Shown piece after piece: positions 28,746 through 37,702 of a stretch of 64,000 nt of DNA. This DNA is from Nitrococcus mobilis (GTDB taxonomy: Bacteria > Pseudomonadota > Gammaproteobacteria > Nitrococcales > Nitrococcaceae): positions 16,322 through 80,321 of the forward strand of contig JAGFJL010000123.1 of NCBI GenBank assembly GCA_024102725.1. The letters run 5' to 3'. The position numbers and the translations under genes are program-made. Numbering within the stretch: position 1 is the stretch's first letter; the number at the start of each line of letters is the position of its first letter. A model generated the notes under the pieces. It did no database searches and was not told where the DNA came from. It was given only the letters and a program-made list of their open reading frames with translations.

Positions 28746-29266
28746 CGTGTTGTCCTCTTATCCGTCTCGACGAGACGGCGCTGGATACCGCCGTCAGAGC
28801 CAAGAAAACGAGCCAGCAGGTCATCGACCTCCTGCTTGACCTTGTTCCGATCGATACCGATCTCAACCAAGCCTTGTGAATTGAACAAGCGCTGCGGGCA
28901 ATGAAACAATAGCAACTGCTCTCCCAAGGCGAGGCTATCACCGTGGCTCAGACGCCACTCCCGGCGGGGGGGAATCTTCTGCCCATTGACATAAACACCG
29001 TTGCGAGAGCCGATATCCACTATGGAATAGCGGTCTTCCTCACAAGTGACGTAGGCATGCTCACGGCTTACGGTGGCCGAGGCCAAGATAAGATGGTTCG
29101 TATCACGGCGCCCGATAGTGGTGCGGGGGCGGTTTAGCTCCGTTTTTTGACCGACACCGCGGCCATGGATCACTATCAGCTGCGCCGTATTCGCTGCCGT
29201 GCCATCGCCTCGCAGTAATGCGCACACATTGAACACCTGGGTCGAGGTCTCGTTCTCCTCCATCAT
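28742..29266 (-). CDS. FHA-domain protein
   Basis: 174 residues. One FHA domain (about 30-125) with the conserved GRRDTNHLILASATVSREH and DIGSRNGVYVNGQKIP; the short C-terminal tail is helical and charged. Soluble. It binds phospho-threonine peptides by family. Its stop overlaps the end of the patatin gene by four bases (tail to tail). Start at 29266 or the next codon 29263. Confidence 0.85.
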   Translation of the reverse strand: MMEENETSTQVFNVCALLRGDGTAANTAQLIVIHGRGVGQKTELNRPRTTIGRRDTNHLILASATVSREHAYVTCEEDRYSIVDIGSRNGVYVNGQKIPPRREWRLSHGDSLALGEQLLLFHCPQRLFNSQGLVEIGIDRNKVKQEVDDLLARFLGSDGGIQRRLVETDKRTTR

Positions 29267-29446
29267 TTTGCACTTCCGGGTGGTTGCACAGGTGCACTAA
29301 GGAAGTATACGGCATCGTGCTTCGCGCCAATCCCGCTCGATCGTTTCGGCCTGCGTTACCCGCCAGCGCACCAAGGTGGCGTCTACGGCCCGCCCAATGC
29401 GAGAGGCGCCCGCGGTAACGCTGGACTTTGTTCGGCACAACATCGG

Positions 29447-30040
29447 CTAACCGATCTCATGCTGCATTTCCGCAAGCGAGTGCGCCGGCGGGATGTCGGC
29501 GTTAATGTTCTCGCCTAGCTGGCGCCTGATTTGGCTGGTCGAGAACAAACCTCGCACCCGCTGGACCTTGGTGGCCTCATCGACCTCCAATACGAGCACA
29601 TGCTGGCGCTCGAGCGCCCGCAACGTCTCGACGATATGGCCTACCAAGGCATTGCGAACGCTGATCATGTTAAGACCGACGATCTCCGGTTGCGGCGTCA
29701 TTATGGCTTGGACACGAATCGCAGCATGCGGAATTCGGGTTTCTTGAACCAGCTTAACGGGCCGCTCCCCCTGAATGTCTCTAGCGGTGATGACGCCGAC
29801 GATCTGTTCGTGCTCGTCGATAACCAGCAGCAGGCGTACACCGGCCCGCTTCATCTTCTCCAAAGCCGTATCAATCGAGACCTCCGGGGAGACGGTAATT
29901 GGCCTCACGCGGCGGAAATCCGTCATGACCTCCACGGCCGGGCTATCCCAGTGTACGATTTCGGGAGGCTCGGCCGGGCGCTCGAAAGTTATTTCCGGCT
30001 GCAAGTGGATATGGGAGAGAACAGCAAACTCATGCTTCAT
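29447..30040 (-). CDS. CBS-domain pair protein
   Basis: 197 residues: two CBS motifs (about 35-90 and 110-180). The first has RPITVSPEVSIDTALEKM then GVRLLLVIDEHEQIVGVITA; the second contains VLVLEVDEATKVQRVRGLFS. CBS pairs bind adenosyl nucleotides and act as regulatory modules. No enzymatic domain is attached. It could report energy charge to neighbouring genes, but partners are unknown. Confidence 0.85.
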   Translation of the reverse strand: MKHEFAVLSHIHLQPEITFERPAEPPEIVHWDSPAVEVMTDFRRVRPITVSPEVSIDTALEKMKRAGVRLLLVIDEHEQIVGVITARDIQGERPVKLVQETRIPHAAIRVQAIMTPQPEIVGLNMISVRNALVGHIVETLRALERQHVLVLEVDEATKVQRVRGLFSTSQIRRQLGENINADIPPAHSLAEMQHEIG

Positions 30041-30478
30041 CGCCGGGCTCCTTTACCTACGTCCCGCTTACGGTACCGGCCTGGAGGTGTTTACCTACCT
30101 CGGAAAGCCTTCGCTCGGATCGAACGGTGAGCCACCGCGCCCAAGAAGGAGGACTGGAACCGTGCCCGCAAATAAGCTTGCACACTTGCGCTGTCTCGCT
30201 TCACCAGGACGACCATGGCCATCGGCACCTTCTGCAACAATACCTCTGTTGGCGCTTCATAGCGCAGCACAGCCCCTGATAAGCAGTGTAGATGATTTGC
30301 CTTTCCGCCTCAGCTCGGCGACGGGCCATGGCATCGGTCCTAACCGCGAGGATCGCGCTTGTCTACCCCCAGGCCGGTTCTGCCGGGAGTTCGACCCCGC
30401 ACTACCTGGAAATGCTAGGGAGCGCATGAGAAAGCGACAAGATAGAATTAGTGGTCCGGCTAAAGTTATTAAAAGTTA
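30041..30478. other. Intergenic stretch without a supported gene
   Basis: 438 bases between the CBS gene and the zinc-ribbon gene. Open frames here are continuations of antisense shadows, and none has a plausible start with ribosome-binding site and family match. The right-hand part (about 30430-30478) turns AT-rich. Confidence 0.5.
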
Positions 30479-30742
30479 TTATATGTATTTACCAATTAAA
30501 AACTTACCAACCCCATATACGATTAACCCTGATAAAATCATTATCATGCCTACGGGAGGCTTAAAAAAGAAAAGCGCCAATGCACCGGTCGCCGCCATGA
30601 AAAGACCGGCGGACTCCCATTTGGGTCCCTCATGTTGGCTTGCCATAGGATCGCCCTTGACAAGCGGCGCCTTGCAACGCGAGCACACGGGGTTCTTATC
30701 AGAGACATACTTGGCACACTCACTACATTTAATCAAAGCCAT
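30479..30742 (-). CDS. Small zinc-ribbon membrane protein
   Basis: 87 residues. An N-terminal zinc ribbon is formed by two CxxC knuckles (KCSECAKYVSDKNPVCSRCK), and two hydrophobic segments follow (ESAGLFMAATGALALFFF and MIMILSGLIVYGVGKFL). Start MALIKC at 30742; the longer frame is not supported. Function unknown. It lies in an AT-rich patch unlike its surroundings. Confidence 0.65.
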   Translation of the reverse strand: MALIKCSECAKYVSDKNPVCSRCKAPLVKGDPMASQHEGPKWESAGLFMAATGALALFFFKPPVGMIMILSGLIVYGVGKFLIGKYI

Positions 30743-31017
30743 TTCGTGAACCTGCCACGTAGAAGGAAATCTCAGTGAGAGATTAGCACAATGTCGCCAC
30801 GGATTGGCCGGAACCGAGAGGGGTTTCCGAGCATGCGGTGAGCAATCCGACCACGTTATTGCCACATCGGCGGGATAATCGACGCGCACCGCGCGCCTGC
30901 ATGTGTATTCACCGACCGCCGGTTAAAAAGGTAACAATCGCCCACTGATCTGGCATGATACGACTATCTGGAGCCGGCCCGTGCTGCAGGCCAGGTCGTG
31001 ACAAGGGAGGCCATCCG

Positions 31018-31284
31018 ATGCTTATCGACGTTGATGCCCTTGCCGATGAGGTTGCCGAGTTGTGCCGGCGCCTCGATGCTGCGGAATCCGGTCGAGAGGC
31101 TAGCGATCGCACCACCCTCGCCGATGACCGGCAAAGACTCCGCGAAATCGGAGAACTGGCCCAGCAGCACGGTGGCACCACCCTTATGCTACAACTCGTT
31201 TATGTGGCAAGTTGGACCTATCGCAACACCGTTAACACCACCAATGTGCATTGGCAGGGAATCGGCGGCTGGCAACAGCAATGA
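31018..31284 (+). CDS. Hypothetical protein (88 aa)
   Basis: ATG 31018 has a strong AAGGGAGG seven bases upstream, the main support. The N-terminal half is an acidic amphipathic helix (MLIDVDALADEVAELCRRLD); the C-terminal half has WTYRNTVNTTNVHWQGIGGW. No signal peptide, no recognised family. Confidence 0.5.
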   Translation: MLIDVDALADEVAELCRRLDAAESGREASDRTTLADDRQRLREIGELAQQHGGTTLMLQLVYVASWTYRNTVNTTNVHWQGIGGWQQQ

Positions 31285-31401
31285 GCCGCTCGGACGGCAA
31301 CGCCCCCCGAGAGCGGGCCCAGAAGGTCACCCGAAATGCCGATCCCGATGCTTGCGTTCACACACATCCACCTATAAAACTCATGGCCGGTACTTACCGT
31401 T

Positions 31402-32058
31402 GTGGCGCCCGTCATCCACAAAACCCTCGCCGCGGTCGTATTGAAGCGCCATGGCACTACATTTGCCACACAGGGCGGCAGCCGCGTGGCTAAGAACACG
31501 CCTTCGGCTCTCTTCCAGCTTCTCAATATCGCCCTCTTGCTGAGCGCCCGCATTCGCGCGGCGAACGCAATGGAAGCCGCGGTGGCACTCCGCAAGGCCG
31601 GACTGACCACACCCCGGAAAATGGCCGAGGCTTCTTGGCAGGACCGCGTCGATATCATCACCCGGCATGGCTACAAGCGTTACGACGAGCGCACCGCCAC
31701 GATGCTCGGTGACACCGCCCAGCTCGTCCTCGAGCGCTACCATGGCGATCTGCGCCAATTGCGCATACAGGCACACTACCAACTCGCCAAGGAGAGGGCG
31801 TTGCTAAAAGGGTTCAAAGGCATCGGCAATACGGGTGCCGACATATTCCTGCGTGAGGTACAACTCGTCTGGGATGAAGTCTACCCGTATGCGGACGAGA
31901 AAGTCCTGCGCAGCGCCGAGAAACTGGGATTGCCGAGTGACCCGCAAGGGCTCTCGGCGCTGGTGGCCCGCGAGGACTTCGCTCGGCTGGCGGCCGGGTT
32001 GATCCGGGTCGACCTGGAGCGGGCCTACGAGAAAGTCCGCGCCGAAGCGCTTGGATAA
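31402..32058 (+). CDS. HhH-GPD superfamily DNA glycosylase-like protein
   Basis: 218 residues. The helical glycosylase fold is indicated by LFQLLNIALLLSARIRAANA, the helix-hairpin-helix LLKGFKGIGNTGADIFLREV, and the acidic VWDEVYPYADEK. At the position where endonuclease III has its catalytic Lys (GxGRKTA) this protein has GIGNTGA, so bifunctional lyase chemistry is unlikely, and the iron-sulfur cysteines are absent. The start GTG 31402 has no clear ribosome-binding site. Confidence 0.7.
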   Translation: MAPVIHKTLAAVVLKRHGTTFATQGGSRVAKNTPSALFQLLNIALLLSARIRAANAMEAAVALRKAGLTTPRKMAEASWQDRVDIITRHGYKRYDERTATMLGDTAQLVLERYHGDLRQLRIQAHYQLAKERALLKGFKGIGNTGADIFLREVQLVWDEVYPYADEKVLRSAEKLGLPSDPQGLSALVAREDFARLAAGLIRVDLERAYEKVRAEALG

Positions 32059-32073
32059 TGCAGTGCCGCGCCA

Positions 32074-32829
32074 ATGGTAAGGAGTAACCTGCTGGATAAT
32101 CAACTCGACTCTCAAAGCAGCGCTATAAACCAACCCGATGACAGGCTCGCCCTCGTGCACCGGTTTTTTGCCGGCACCGGCCGAAGCTACGACTTTATGG
32201 TCAATTGCGCCACTTTCGGCATCGACCGGCGCTGGAAACGCCGGCTCGTGGCGCTTATGCCGCATAATCCCGAGCGCATCCTGGATCTAGCCTGCGGTAC
32301 AGGCATATCAACGCGGGCCATCGCCGAACGTTATCCGCGCTGCCACGTGGTTGGAGTGGAATTGCGGCAAGAGTATTTGGATATTGCTCGCGAGAAGACC
32401 GGACGGCGTGGCATAAACAACATCGAATGGGTGCTGAGCCGCGCCGAGGATTATTACTCAGAAATACCCTTTGACTGCGTGAGCTCTTCCTATCTCGCCA
32501 AATATGCCGAGCTGAAGCACCTCACTCATAATAGCAAGGCGATGCTCAAAGAGGGCGGCTTATTATTAATGCATGATTTTACCTTTCCGCCCAAACCTTA
32601 CCTCGTTATCATTTGGCGCTGCTATTTTAAATTATTACAAATTATTGGCACGCCATTTTTCCCGTCGTGGCGAGAAATATATTACGGGTTGCCGCAACTC
32701 ATAGAGAAGTCTCGATGGGTTTGTGAACTTAATGGCCTGCTCAAGGCAAACGGGTTTGATAGCATCCGCACAGAACATCTAACGCTCTATGGCTCAGCCA
32801 TCGTTACAGCCAGGAAACCTCACCTTTAA
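32074..32829 (+). CDS. Class I SAM-dependent methyltransferase (UbiE/Coq5-like)
   Basis: 251 residues. Motif I is ILDLACGTGISTRAIAERY, followed by VVGVELRQEYLDIAREK (motif II acidic end). The N-terminal RFFAGTGRSYDFMVNCATFG resembles UbiE-type quinone methyltransferases. An AT-rich hydrophobic stretch (YLVIIWRCYFKLLQIIG) may contact lipid. The true ubiE is at the right end of the window, so this is a paralogue with another substrate, perhaps a prenyl lipid given the neighbours. AAGGAG lies inside the 5' end of the frame, so a shorter start is possible. Confidence 0.75.
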   Translation: MVRSNLLDNQLDSQSSAINQPDDRLALVHRFFAGTGRSYDFMVNCATFGIDRRWKRRLVALMPHNPERILDLACGTGISTRAIAERYPRCHVVGVELRQEYLDIAREKTGRRGINNIEWVLSRAEDYYSEIPFDCVSSSYLAKYAELKHLTHNSKAMLKEGGLLLMHDFTFPPKPYLVIIWRCYFKLLQIIGTPFFPSWREIYYGLPQLIEKSRWVCELNGLLKANGFDSIRTEHLTLYGSAIVTARKPHL

Positions 32830-32844
32830 CTACAAATGATGCTG

Positions 32845-33837
32845 CTAAATCCCATTCGATAGGTCTGGATCGGCAGAACAAGACATCATTGCCACGATTT
32901 CAGCAGGCGCCTCCGCCAACATTTTACTATAATGGTTATTGGGAAATTGGCCAACATGAAATTCTGCTGATTGCACACGCACATCGATCTCATGCTTCAT
33001 ATAGCCGATAAAACCCACTCCTATGTGCTGGCACCAATTATATAGGCTATGTTGTGACTCGGTGAGATGACAGGGGACGGTCAGTCCGGTTTTATGGCAA
33101 AAAAAGCTCAGCGCAGGAAGTAGAGCCGACAGCCTTTCGGCGCACTCCGAGGGGGACCTCCATGCGCTAGCAAACTCAATGAGATCATCGGCAATCTGAT
33201 AGGCTTCTCCGGTTCGAGCCCCAAAAGCATAGGCGTGGGTATATCGTTCCTGGGGCGCACCCGCGGCAATGGCACCAAGTTGACAGGCAGCCCCAAAGAG
33301 GGCGCCCGTCTTCAGATAGATAATGCGCTCGTAAATATTTCGTTCGTCCAGATCAAATGTTCCGCTCGCTATGGGCTTTGCCAGCAATAGGAGCTCCTGG
33401 TAAGCGCCGTTGGCCACCGTGGCAATGGCACGTGTCACCGCGATTCCGTCTGCATTACTCAGCTCCACCATCGACTGTATAGCCGTTGCAAACATGACGT
33501 CGCCCAGCAGCACGGCTCTGCGCGGCCCCTCCACTGTCCAGATTGCCGGGCGCTTACGGCGAATGACGTCATTATCTATGTAGTCATCGTGTATGAGCGA
33601 GGCCGCCTGAATGCACTCGATGGCCACCGCCCTAGGCAAAGCATCCGTGATCTGACCTCCCAGAGCGTGGTTCACCAAGCAGACTAGGCAGCCGCGGACG
33701 CGCTTGCCATTTTTGATAACACCTTGAACCCTTTTGGTTTGCTGCGGGCCGAATGCGGAAAAAAGCTTTGGTATTTGTCTTGTTAGCTCTTTATCCAGTC
33801 GGGCTCGGATGCCCATCCAATAATCTATGAAATCCAT
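32845..33837 (-). CDS. Polyprenyl diphosphate synthase-like protein
   Basis: 330 residues. The first Asp-rich motif is LIHDDYIDNDVIRRKRPAIW (DDxxD kept); GKRVRGCL and YLKTGALFGAACQLGAIAAG are family signatures. The second Asp-rich motif reads YQIADDLIEF, with the third acid as Glu rather than Asp. So it is probably active but its chain length is unknown, and the last 100 residues are unusual for the family. ATG 33837 has AAGGAG seven bases upstream. A membrane-protein gene precedes it on the same strand. Confidence 0.8.
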   Translation of the reverse strand: MDFIDYWMGIRARLDKELTRQIPKLFSAFGPQQTKRVQGVIKNGKRVRGCLVCLVNHALGGQITDALPRAVAIECIQAASLIHDDYIDNDVIRRKRPAIWTVEGPRRAVLLGDVMFATAIQSMVELSNADGIAVTRAIATVANGAYQELLLLAKPIASGTFDLDERNIYERIIYLKTGALFGAACQLGAIAAGAPQERYTHAYAFGARTGEAYQIADDLIEFASAWRSPSECAERLSALLPALSFFCHKTGLTVPCHLTESQHSLYNWCQHIGVGFIGYMKHEIDVRVQSAEFHVGQFPNNHYSKMLAEAPAEIVAMMSCSADPDLSNGI

Positions 33838-33856
33838 GCACCGACTCCTTATTCCT

Positions 33857-34585
33857 TCATCCCAAAATCCGCCAAAATACCAAGCCAAAGCCAAGCAAAA
33901 TAACACCCGCGCTAATGTTTTTTAAAATTTGCTCTAGAATCTGAATTTGCTCCATATTGTCTTCGATCCCGTTTTCGCAGGAGGTGCGCTTTAAAACTTT
34001 ATAGGGACGTGATGCCTTGATTTCGACCAGGCTCAAAAAACCCATCGAAGCGGCGACCGGAAGGATGGCATAAGAGATCTGATTGGTTTGCATAATATAA
34101 CCGGCAAGCACCGGCAGGCTTCCCCAGGATAAGGCGAACCACCCGTCGGTGTGAAAGCGGCCCTTGAACCACTCCAGGTTATAAGCCAGGACAAAAAAAC
34201 CCTCTGGAATAGCGATTGCCCAGAGTAGCGGTGTGTAAAACAGCATGTAGTAAATACCAATGGCGTATGCCGCACTTAGTGATAATGTGGCGAGCACGCA
34301 AAGCTTTGCTGCAGAAAAGACTTCTCCCCAGGGTTTAATCACCCTACTGCCCAAGGCGTCCAAGGCGTGGGCACCGATCCCTAGCGCGAGAAAATAAATT
34401 ACCAGAATAGCAACAACACGGTCCCCATGTAGGATAGGGGCCAACATTGAGCCGATCATCGTATAGGCAAGCACCATGCCAGTGTAGGGTAGAATCAGCA
34501 GACCGACCAGAATGCGAAATTTCGGTGGGCCGAAGGTTGGCACAAACCACTCGTTGGTACGATTGCCTTTATTTACCTGCTCCAT
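33857..34585 (-). CDS. Polytopic membrane protein, unknown function
   Basis: 242 residues with about seven to eight hydrophobic segments. No NDxxDxxxD motif of UbiA prenyltransferases; the nearest is IGAHALDALGSRV. GAGGGG about eight bases upstream supports ATG 34585. Its stop is 19 bases before the polyprenyl synthase start, so they are likely an operon, which hints at lipid work, though this rests on context only. Confidence 0.65.
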   Translation of the reverse strand: MEQVNKGNRTNEWFVPTFGPPKFRILVGLLILPYTGMVLAYTMIGSMLAPILHGDRVVAILVIYFLALGIGAHALDALGSRVIKPWGEVFSAAKLCVLATLSLSAAYAIGIYYMLFYTPLLWAIAIPEGFFVLAYNLEWFKGRFHTDGWFALSWGSLPVLAGYIMQTNQISYAILPVAASMGFLSLVEIKASRPYKVLKRTSCENGIEDNMEQIQILEQILKNISAGVILLGFGLVFWRILG

Positions 34586-34753
34586 TCCGGGTCCCCTCGC
34601 ATTCAAGGCCGAGCGAAGCAGCCTTTGTAAATCCAGACAGGCCAACGGACCGAACCGGCACTCTCGTCAACGGAACGACTGAACGCTTTTAGACAAGCTG
34701 TCAGCGCGGCGCACGGGTGCCGCTCTGGGTAATTCCGCGCCGGCCACGCGAGG

Positions 34754-34771
34754 CTGTCATAAAATTGACAT
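34754..34771 (+). promoter_or_regulatory. Pho box upstream of phoB
   Basis: CTGTCATAAAATTGACAT is two direct 7-base halves with a 4-base spacer and matches the consensus CTGTCAT-AAAA-CTGTCAT closely. A -10-like TAATAC lies 12 bases after it (34784-34789), so autoregulated phoB expression is expected. Confidence 0.8.
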
Positions 34772-34818
34772 TCTAGTACGTTGTAATACATAGCAGTCTC
34801 GCGGGGTGCAGGCGCGCG

Positions 34819-35505
34819 ATGCTCAAGATCTTGATAATCGAAGACGAGGCGGCTATTCGCGAGATGATCGCGATGGCGCTGACCCGGGGTGATTACAGCG
34901 TACATCAGGCCGATTCGGCAGAGGCGGGCCTTGCCCTGCTCGATGAAATCGTACCGGATTTGGTGTTGCTGGATTGGATGCTGCCGGGCATGAGCGGCAT
35001 CGCTTTCGCGCGGCGGCTGAAGCGGCATCCGACCTATCGTGATGTCCCGATCATCATGTTAACGGCCCGCGGCGAGGAGGAGGATAAAATCCGCGGCCTT
35101 GAGGTAGGTGCAGACGACTTTGTGACCAAGCCCTTCTCGCCGCGCGAGCTGCTCGCGCGGATCAAGGCGGTGCTGCGCCGGGCGGCGCCGCTGTCCGGCG
35201 ACGAGCGGATCGAGGTGAAGGGGCTAACGCTCGACCCGGTGGCCCACCGCGTATGGATCGGCGAGGAGGCGCTCGAGATCGGCCCCACCGAGTTCCGCCT
35301 GCTGCGCTTTTTCATGACCCATCCCGACCGCGTGTTCAGCCGCGGTCAGCTACTGGACCATGTATGGGGCACCAATGTGTATGTCGAGGAGCGTACCGTG
35401 GACGTGCACATTCGGCGCCTGCGCAAAACGATCGCCGGTCGCGGCCATGATCGCCTAATCCAAACGGTGCGGGGTACGGGTTATCGTTTTTCGGCGAAAC
35501 CGTGA
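34819..35505 (+). CDS. phoB: Phosphate regulon response regulator PhoB
   Basis: 228 residues. Receiver domain (about 1-120): acidic pocket IIEDEA, phospho-acceptor in [12 protein letters not shown], conserved Thr in MLTARGEE and Lys in [12 protein letters not shown]-terminal winged helix (about 130-225): [36 protein letters not shown] and VRGTGYRFS. PhoB activates phosphate-starvation genes. No phoR or pst genes follow; the next feature is a pseudogene, so the kinase must be elsewhere. Confidence 0.92.
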   Translation: MLKILIIEDEAAIREMIAMALTRGDYSVHQADSAEAGLALLDEIVPDLVLLDWMLPGMSGIAFARRLKRHPTYRDVPIIMLTARGEEEDKIRGLEVGADDFVTKPFSPRELLARIKAVLRRAAPLSGDERIEVKGLTLDPVAHRVWIGEEALEIGPTEFRLLRFFMTHPDRVFSRGQLLDHVWGTNVYVEERTVDVHIRRLRKTIAGRGHDRLIQTVRGTGYRFSAKP

Positions 35506-35636
35506 GGCACCGCCGAAACGCCCGAAGCACCAGCCCGCCAATATGTTAGGAGCTGTTCAAGGCCGACTCGATGCCGATGTCCTGGTCAAGCTCCTTATCC
35601 TGATGGCTCTGCACGGCTGAGCCCTCACCGCAGCTG

Positions 35637-36098
35637 GGCCCATGCAAAAAAGTTTTTTGTCACAACGATGAGGCCGAGACTTTAGAATGGTTCGCCGACC
35701 CAACAAGATTGGGTAATTCATCTCATCGCGATCTTCCAGGCTGAACTGCTCTTCGTAAATCGTATCCCCTAGGCAGAGTTTCCATATAAGAACCACCCGC
35801 CGATGGTCTTCACCACCGGCACCCTGGACCATCAGATCACGGTATAGCGGTTTTCGAATGTTTTCGATACGGTCTCGTCTTTGGCCTGGTCCTTGATCTC
35901 GACAGTGAAACGCACCCAGCGCTCACCGTCTTTTTCAAACTCGTCAATGTCTTCGGCGTACATGGATGAGGTAAGAGCGCCAGTGTCGAATTTTGTTTTC
36001 ACTTCGGCACACCATTTTGAGCTCAAAGACAAACACGACGTGGCCTTCGGGAGGCCGTCCTTGACGAGCTCAATGTGCTGCATCGAAAAAAACGGCAA
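35637..36098 (-). pseudogene. Frameshifted RimK-associated aspartyl/zinc-protease-like gene
   Basis: The N-terminal frame has TKFDTGALTSSMYAEDIDEF and WVRFTVEIKDQ, ending at a stop near 35834. The expected continuation is found in the next frame from 35832 (GGEDHRRVVLIWKL, then MNYPILLGRRTILK). A third frame then gives GLIVVTKNFF, which fits the family end. At least two frameshifts are therefore needed to read it; it is a decayed copy of the ATP-dependent zinc-protease-like family (retropepsin-like fold). It could also be a sequencing error at one site, but not easily at both. Confidence 0.7.
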
Positions 36099-36099
36099 A

Positions 36100-36560
36100 A
36101 CCCCGGCCCAAGCTTACGTCCTCATCGATTCCCAGAGCGTCAGGATGGGCCGCGCCAGCAAAGTGCTGGCGGGTCGACGGCGGCAAGAAAATCAAGGGAC
36201 GAAAACGCCCTATCGCAGTCGACCCGCTGGGCCGGCTGATTCAGATGGTCAGCCATGCGGCCAACGGCCATGACACCATAGGAGGCTGCGAGGTGTTGCG
36301 CACGGCACCTGACAAATGCCTCAACCTGAAGGGCGTCGCCGGTGATGCGGGCTATCGCGGCACGGCCCCGCTGATTTTGTCGAGAAGAGGTTGGAATTGA
36401 AGCGGCATATCGCCCAGAAGATCAAAGACAGCTTTGCTGTTTTGCCAATGCGTTGGGTCGTCGAACGGACGTTTACTTGGCTCGGCCATTACCGCCGCTC
36501 GCGGCCGAGAATATGGTGCGAATCGCCATGGTGTGCCGCATGCTCGCAAAATGCGTATAA
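36100..36560 (+). mobile_element. IS5-family transposase remnant (disrupted)
   Basis: Pieces of an IS5-type transposase occur in different frames: VLIDSQSVRMGRASKVLAGR early, then KIKGRKRPIAVDPLGRLIQM, and finally FAVLPMRWVVERTFTWLGHY, which is the conserved C-terminal region with the DDE Glu. The N-terminal half is missing. No intact inverted repeats were identified. It sits against the truncated protease pseudogene. Confidence 0.75.
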
Positions 36561-36661
36561 CATTTACCCGGACAGCTTCTTAGGCTCGCAAGCGGCCCCG
36601 GTATCGACCCCCGCCGCCAGTTCTGCAATCATAATGTGCCTACATCGCCCTCGAACTGCCG

Positions 36662-37702
36662 ATGGCCCGCATCGCAAACCTGATCGCCACAGGCCGCCAT
36701 ATACCGGCGCACCGGATCACCAATGAAGCACTGCAGGCTCGTTTCGCCGCCTTGGGGCAAGCCGAGCGCATTGCCAAGCTCGCCGCGAGCTCCGGTATCC
36801 GCCAGCGCTGGTACGCCCCCGATGATTGGGCCACCTCCGATCTGATTCTGCCCGCCGCGCGCCAGGCCTTGGAGCGCGCCGGCCGCTCGCCCGAGGAGGT
36901 GGATCTGATCATCGTGGGCACGGACTCCCCGGATTACCTCACCCCGGCCACCGCCACCGTCGTGCAGGCCAAGCTCGGCGCGTTCCGCGCCGGCACCTTC
37001 GACATCGGCTGTGCCTGCGCCTCGTTTCCAACCGCATTGGCCGCCGCCGCCGGGCTGCTGGCGACCAATCCGGGGCTGCGCACGGCGCTGGTCGTCGGTG
37101 CCTACCTCATGCACCGGCTGGCCGATCCCGAGGACCCCTTGATCTTTCTCTACGGCGACGGTGCCGGGGCGGCCGTTTTGGAGCCCGGTGAGGAGTATGG
37201 CTTTCTCGGCAGCGCCTTTCGGGCCGACGGCCGCTATGCCCGGCACTGGGGCATCTATGCGGGCGGCACGGCCGAACCCGCCTCCGTGGCCGCCGTGCGG
37301 GCCGGACGAACGCGCGTGCGGCTGCATGAGCGCTACCCCCCCGAGATCAACCAGGAAGGCTGGATCACGCTTGTGCGCACGCTCGCCGCACAGTGCGGGT
37401 TTCGGGTTCAGGATGTGGCGCAGGCTATCTTCACCCAGATCAATCAATGCACGATTCGGGAGGTGTGCGAAACCTTGGGGCTACCGCTCACGCGGGCCCA
37501 TACCACTATGGACAAATGGGGCTATACCGGCTCGGCCTGTCTGCCCATGGCGCTCGATGACGCCATAGAGCAAGGGCTCATCGGCCCCGGGGATTTGGTG
37601 GTGATGGTTGGCTCCGGTGTAGGATACAACATGGCCGGCGTGGCGTTGCGGTTGACCGAGCACTTGGCGCCACGGCGACAGCCTAGCGTCGATCGGTCTT
37701 GA
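36662..37702 (+). CDS. Beta-ketoacyl-ACP synthase III-like (FabH/HMG-CoA synthase superfamily) protein
   Basis: 346 residues with the thiolase-like fold: VDLIIVGTDSPDYLTPATA and the nucleophile region DIGCACASFPTAL (Cys kept). The other triad positions differ: where FabH has HQAN this has TQIN, and where FabH has GNTSAA this has GYTGSA, so the catalytic His and Asn are replaced by Thr and Tyr. It may act as an acyltransferase rather than a decarboxylating condensing enzyme, or be inactive. It is a single gene with no obvious fatty-acid neighbours. Confidence 0.8.
   Translation: MARIANLIATGRHIPAHRITNEALQARFAALGQAERIAKLAASSGIRQRWYAPDDWATSDLILPAARQALERAGRSPEEVDLIIVGTDSPDYLTPATATVVQAKLGAFRAGTFDIGCACASFPTALAAAAGLLATNPGLRTALVVGAYLMHRLADPEDPLIFLYGDGAGAAVLEPGEEYGFLGSAFRADGRYARHWGIYAGGTAEPASVAAVRAGRTRVRLHERYPPEINQEGWITLVRTLAAQCGFRVQDVAQAIFTQINQCTIREVCETLGLPLTRAHTTMDKWGYTGSACLPMALDDAIEQGLIGPGDLVVMVGSGVGYNMAGVALRLTEHLAPRRQPSVDRS

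Noticed and set aside
29531..30130. Plus-strand frame across the CBS gene
   Set aside because: Antisense to a CBS-pair gene with clear family motifs.
31281..31493. 70-residue frame starting in ATGA overlap with the 88-residue gene
   Set aside because: Overlaps the glycosylase-like gene start by 92 bases, no family match; left out although a small protein cannot be ruled out.
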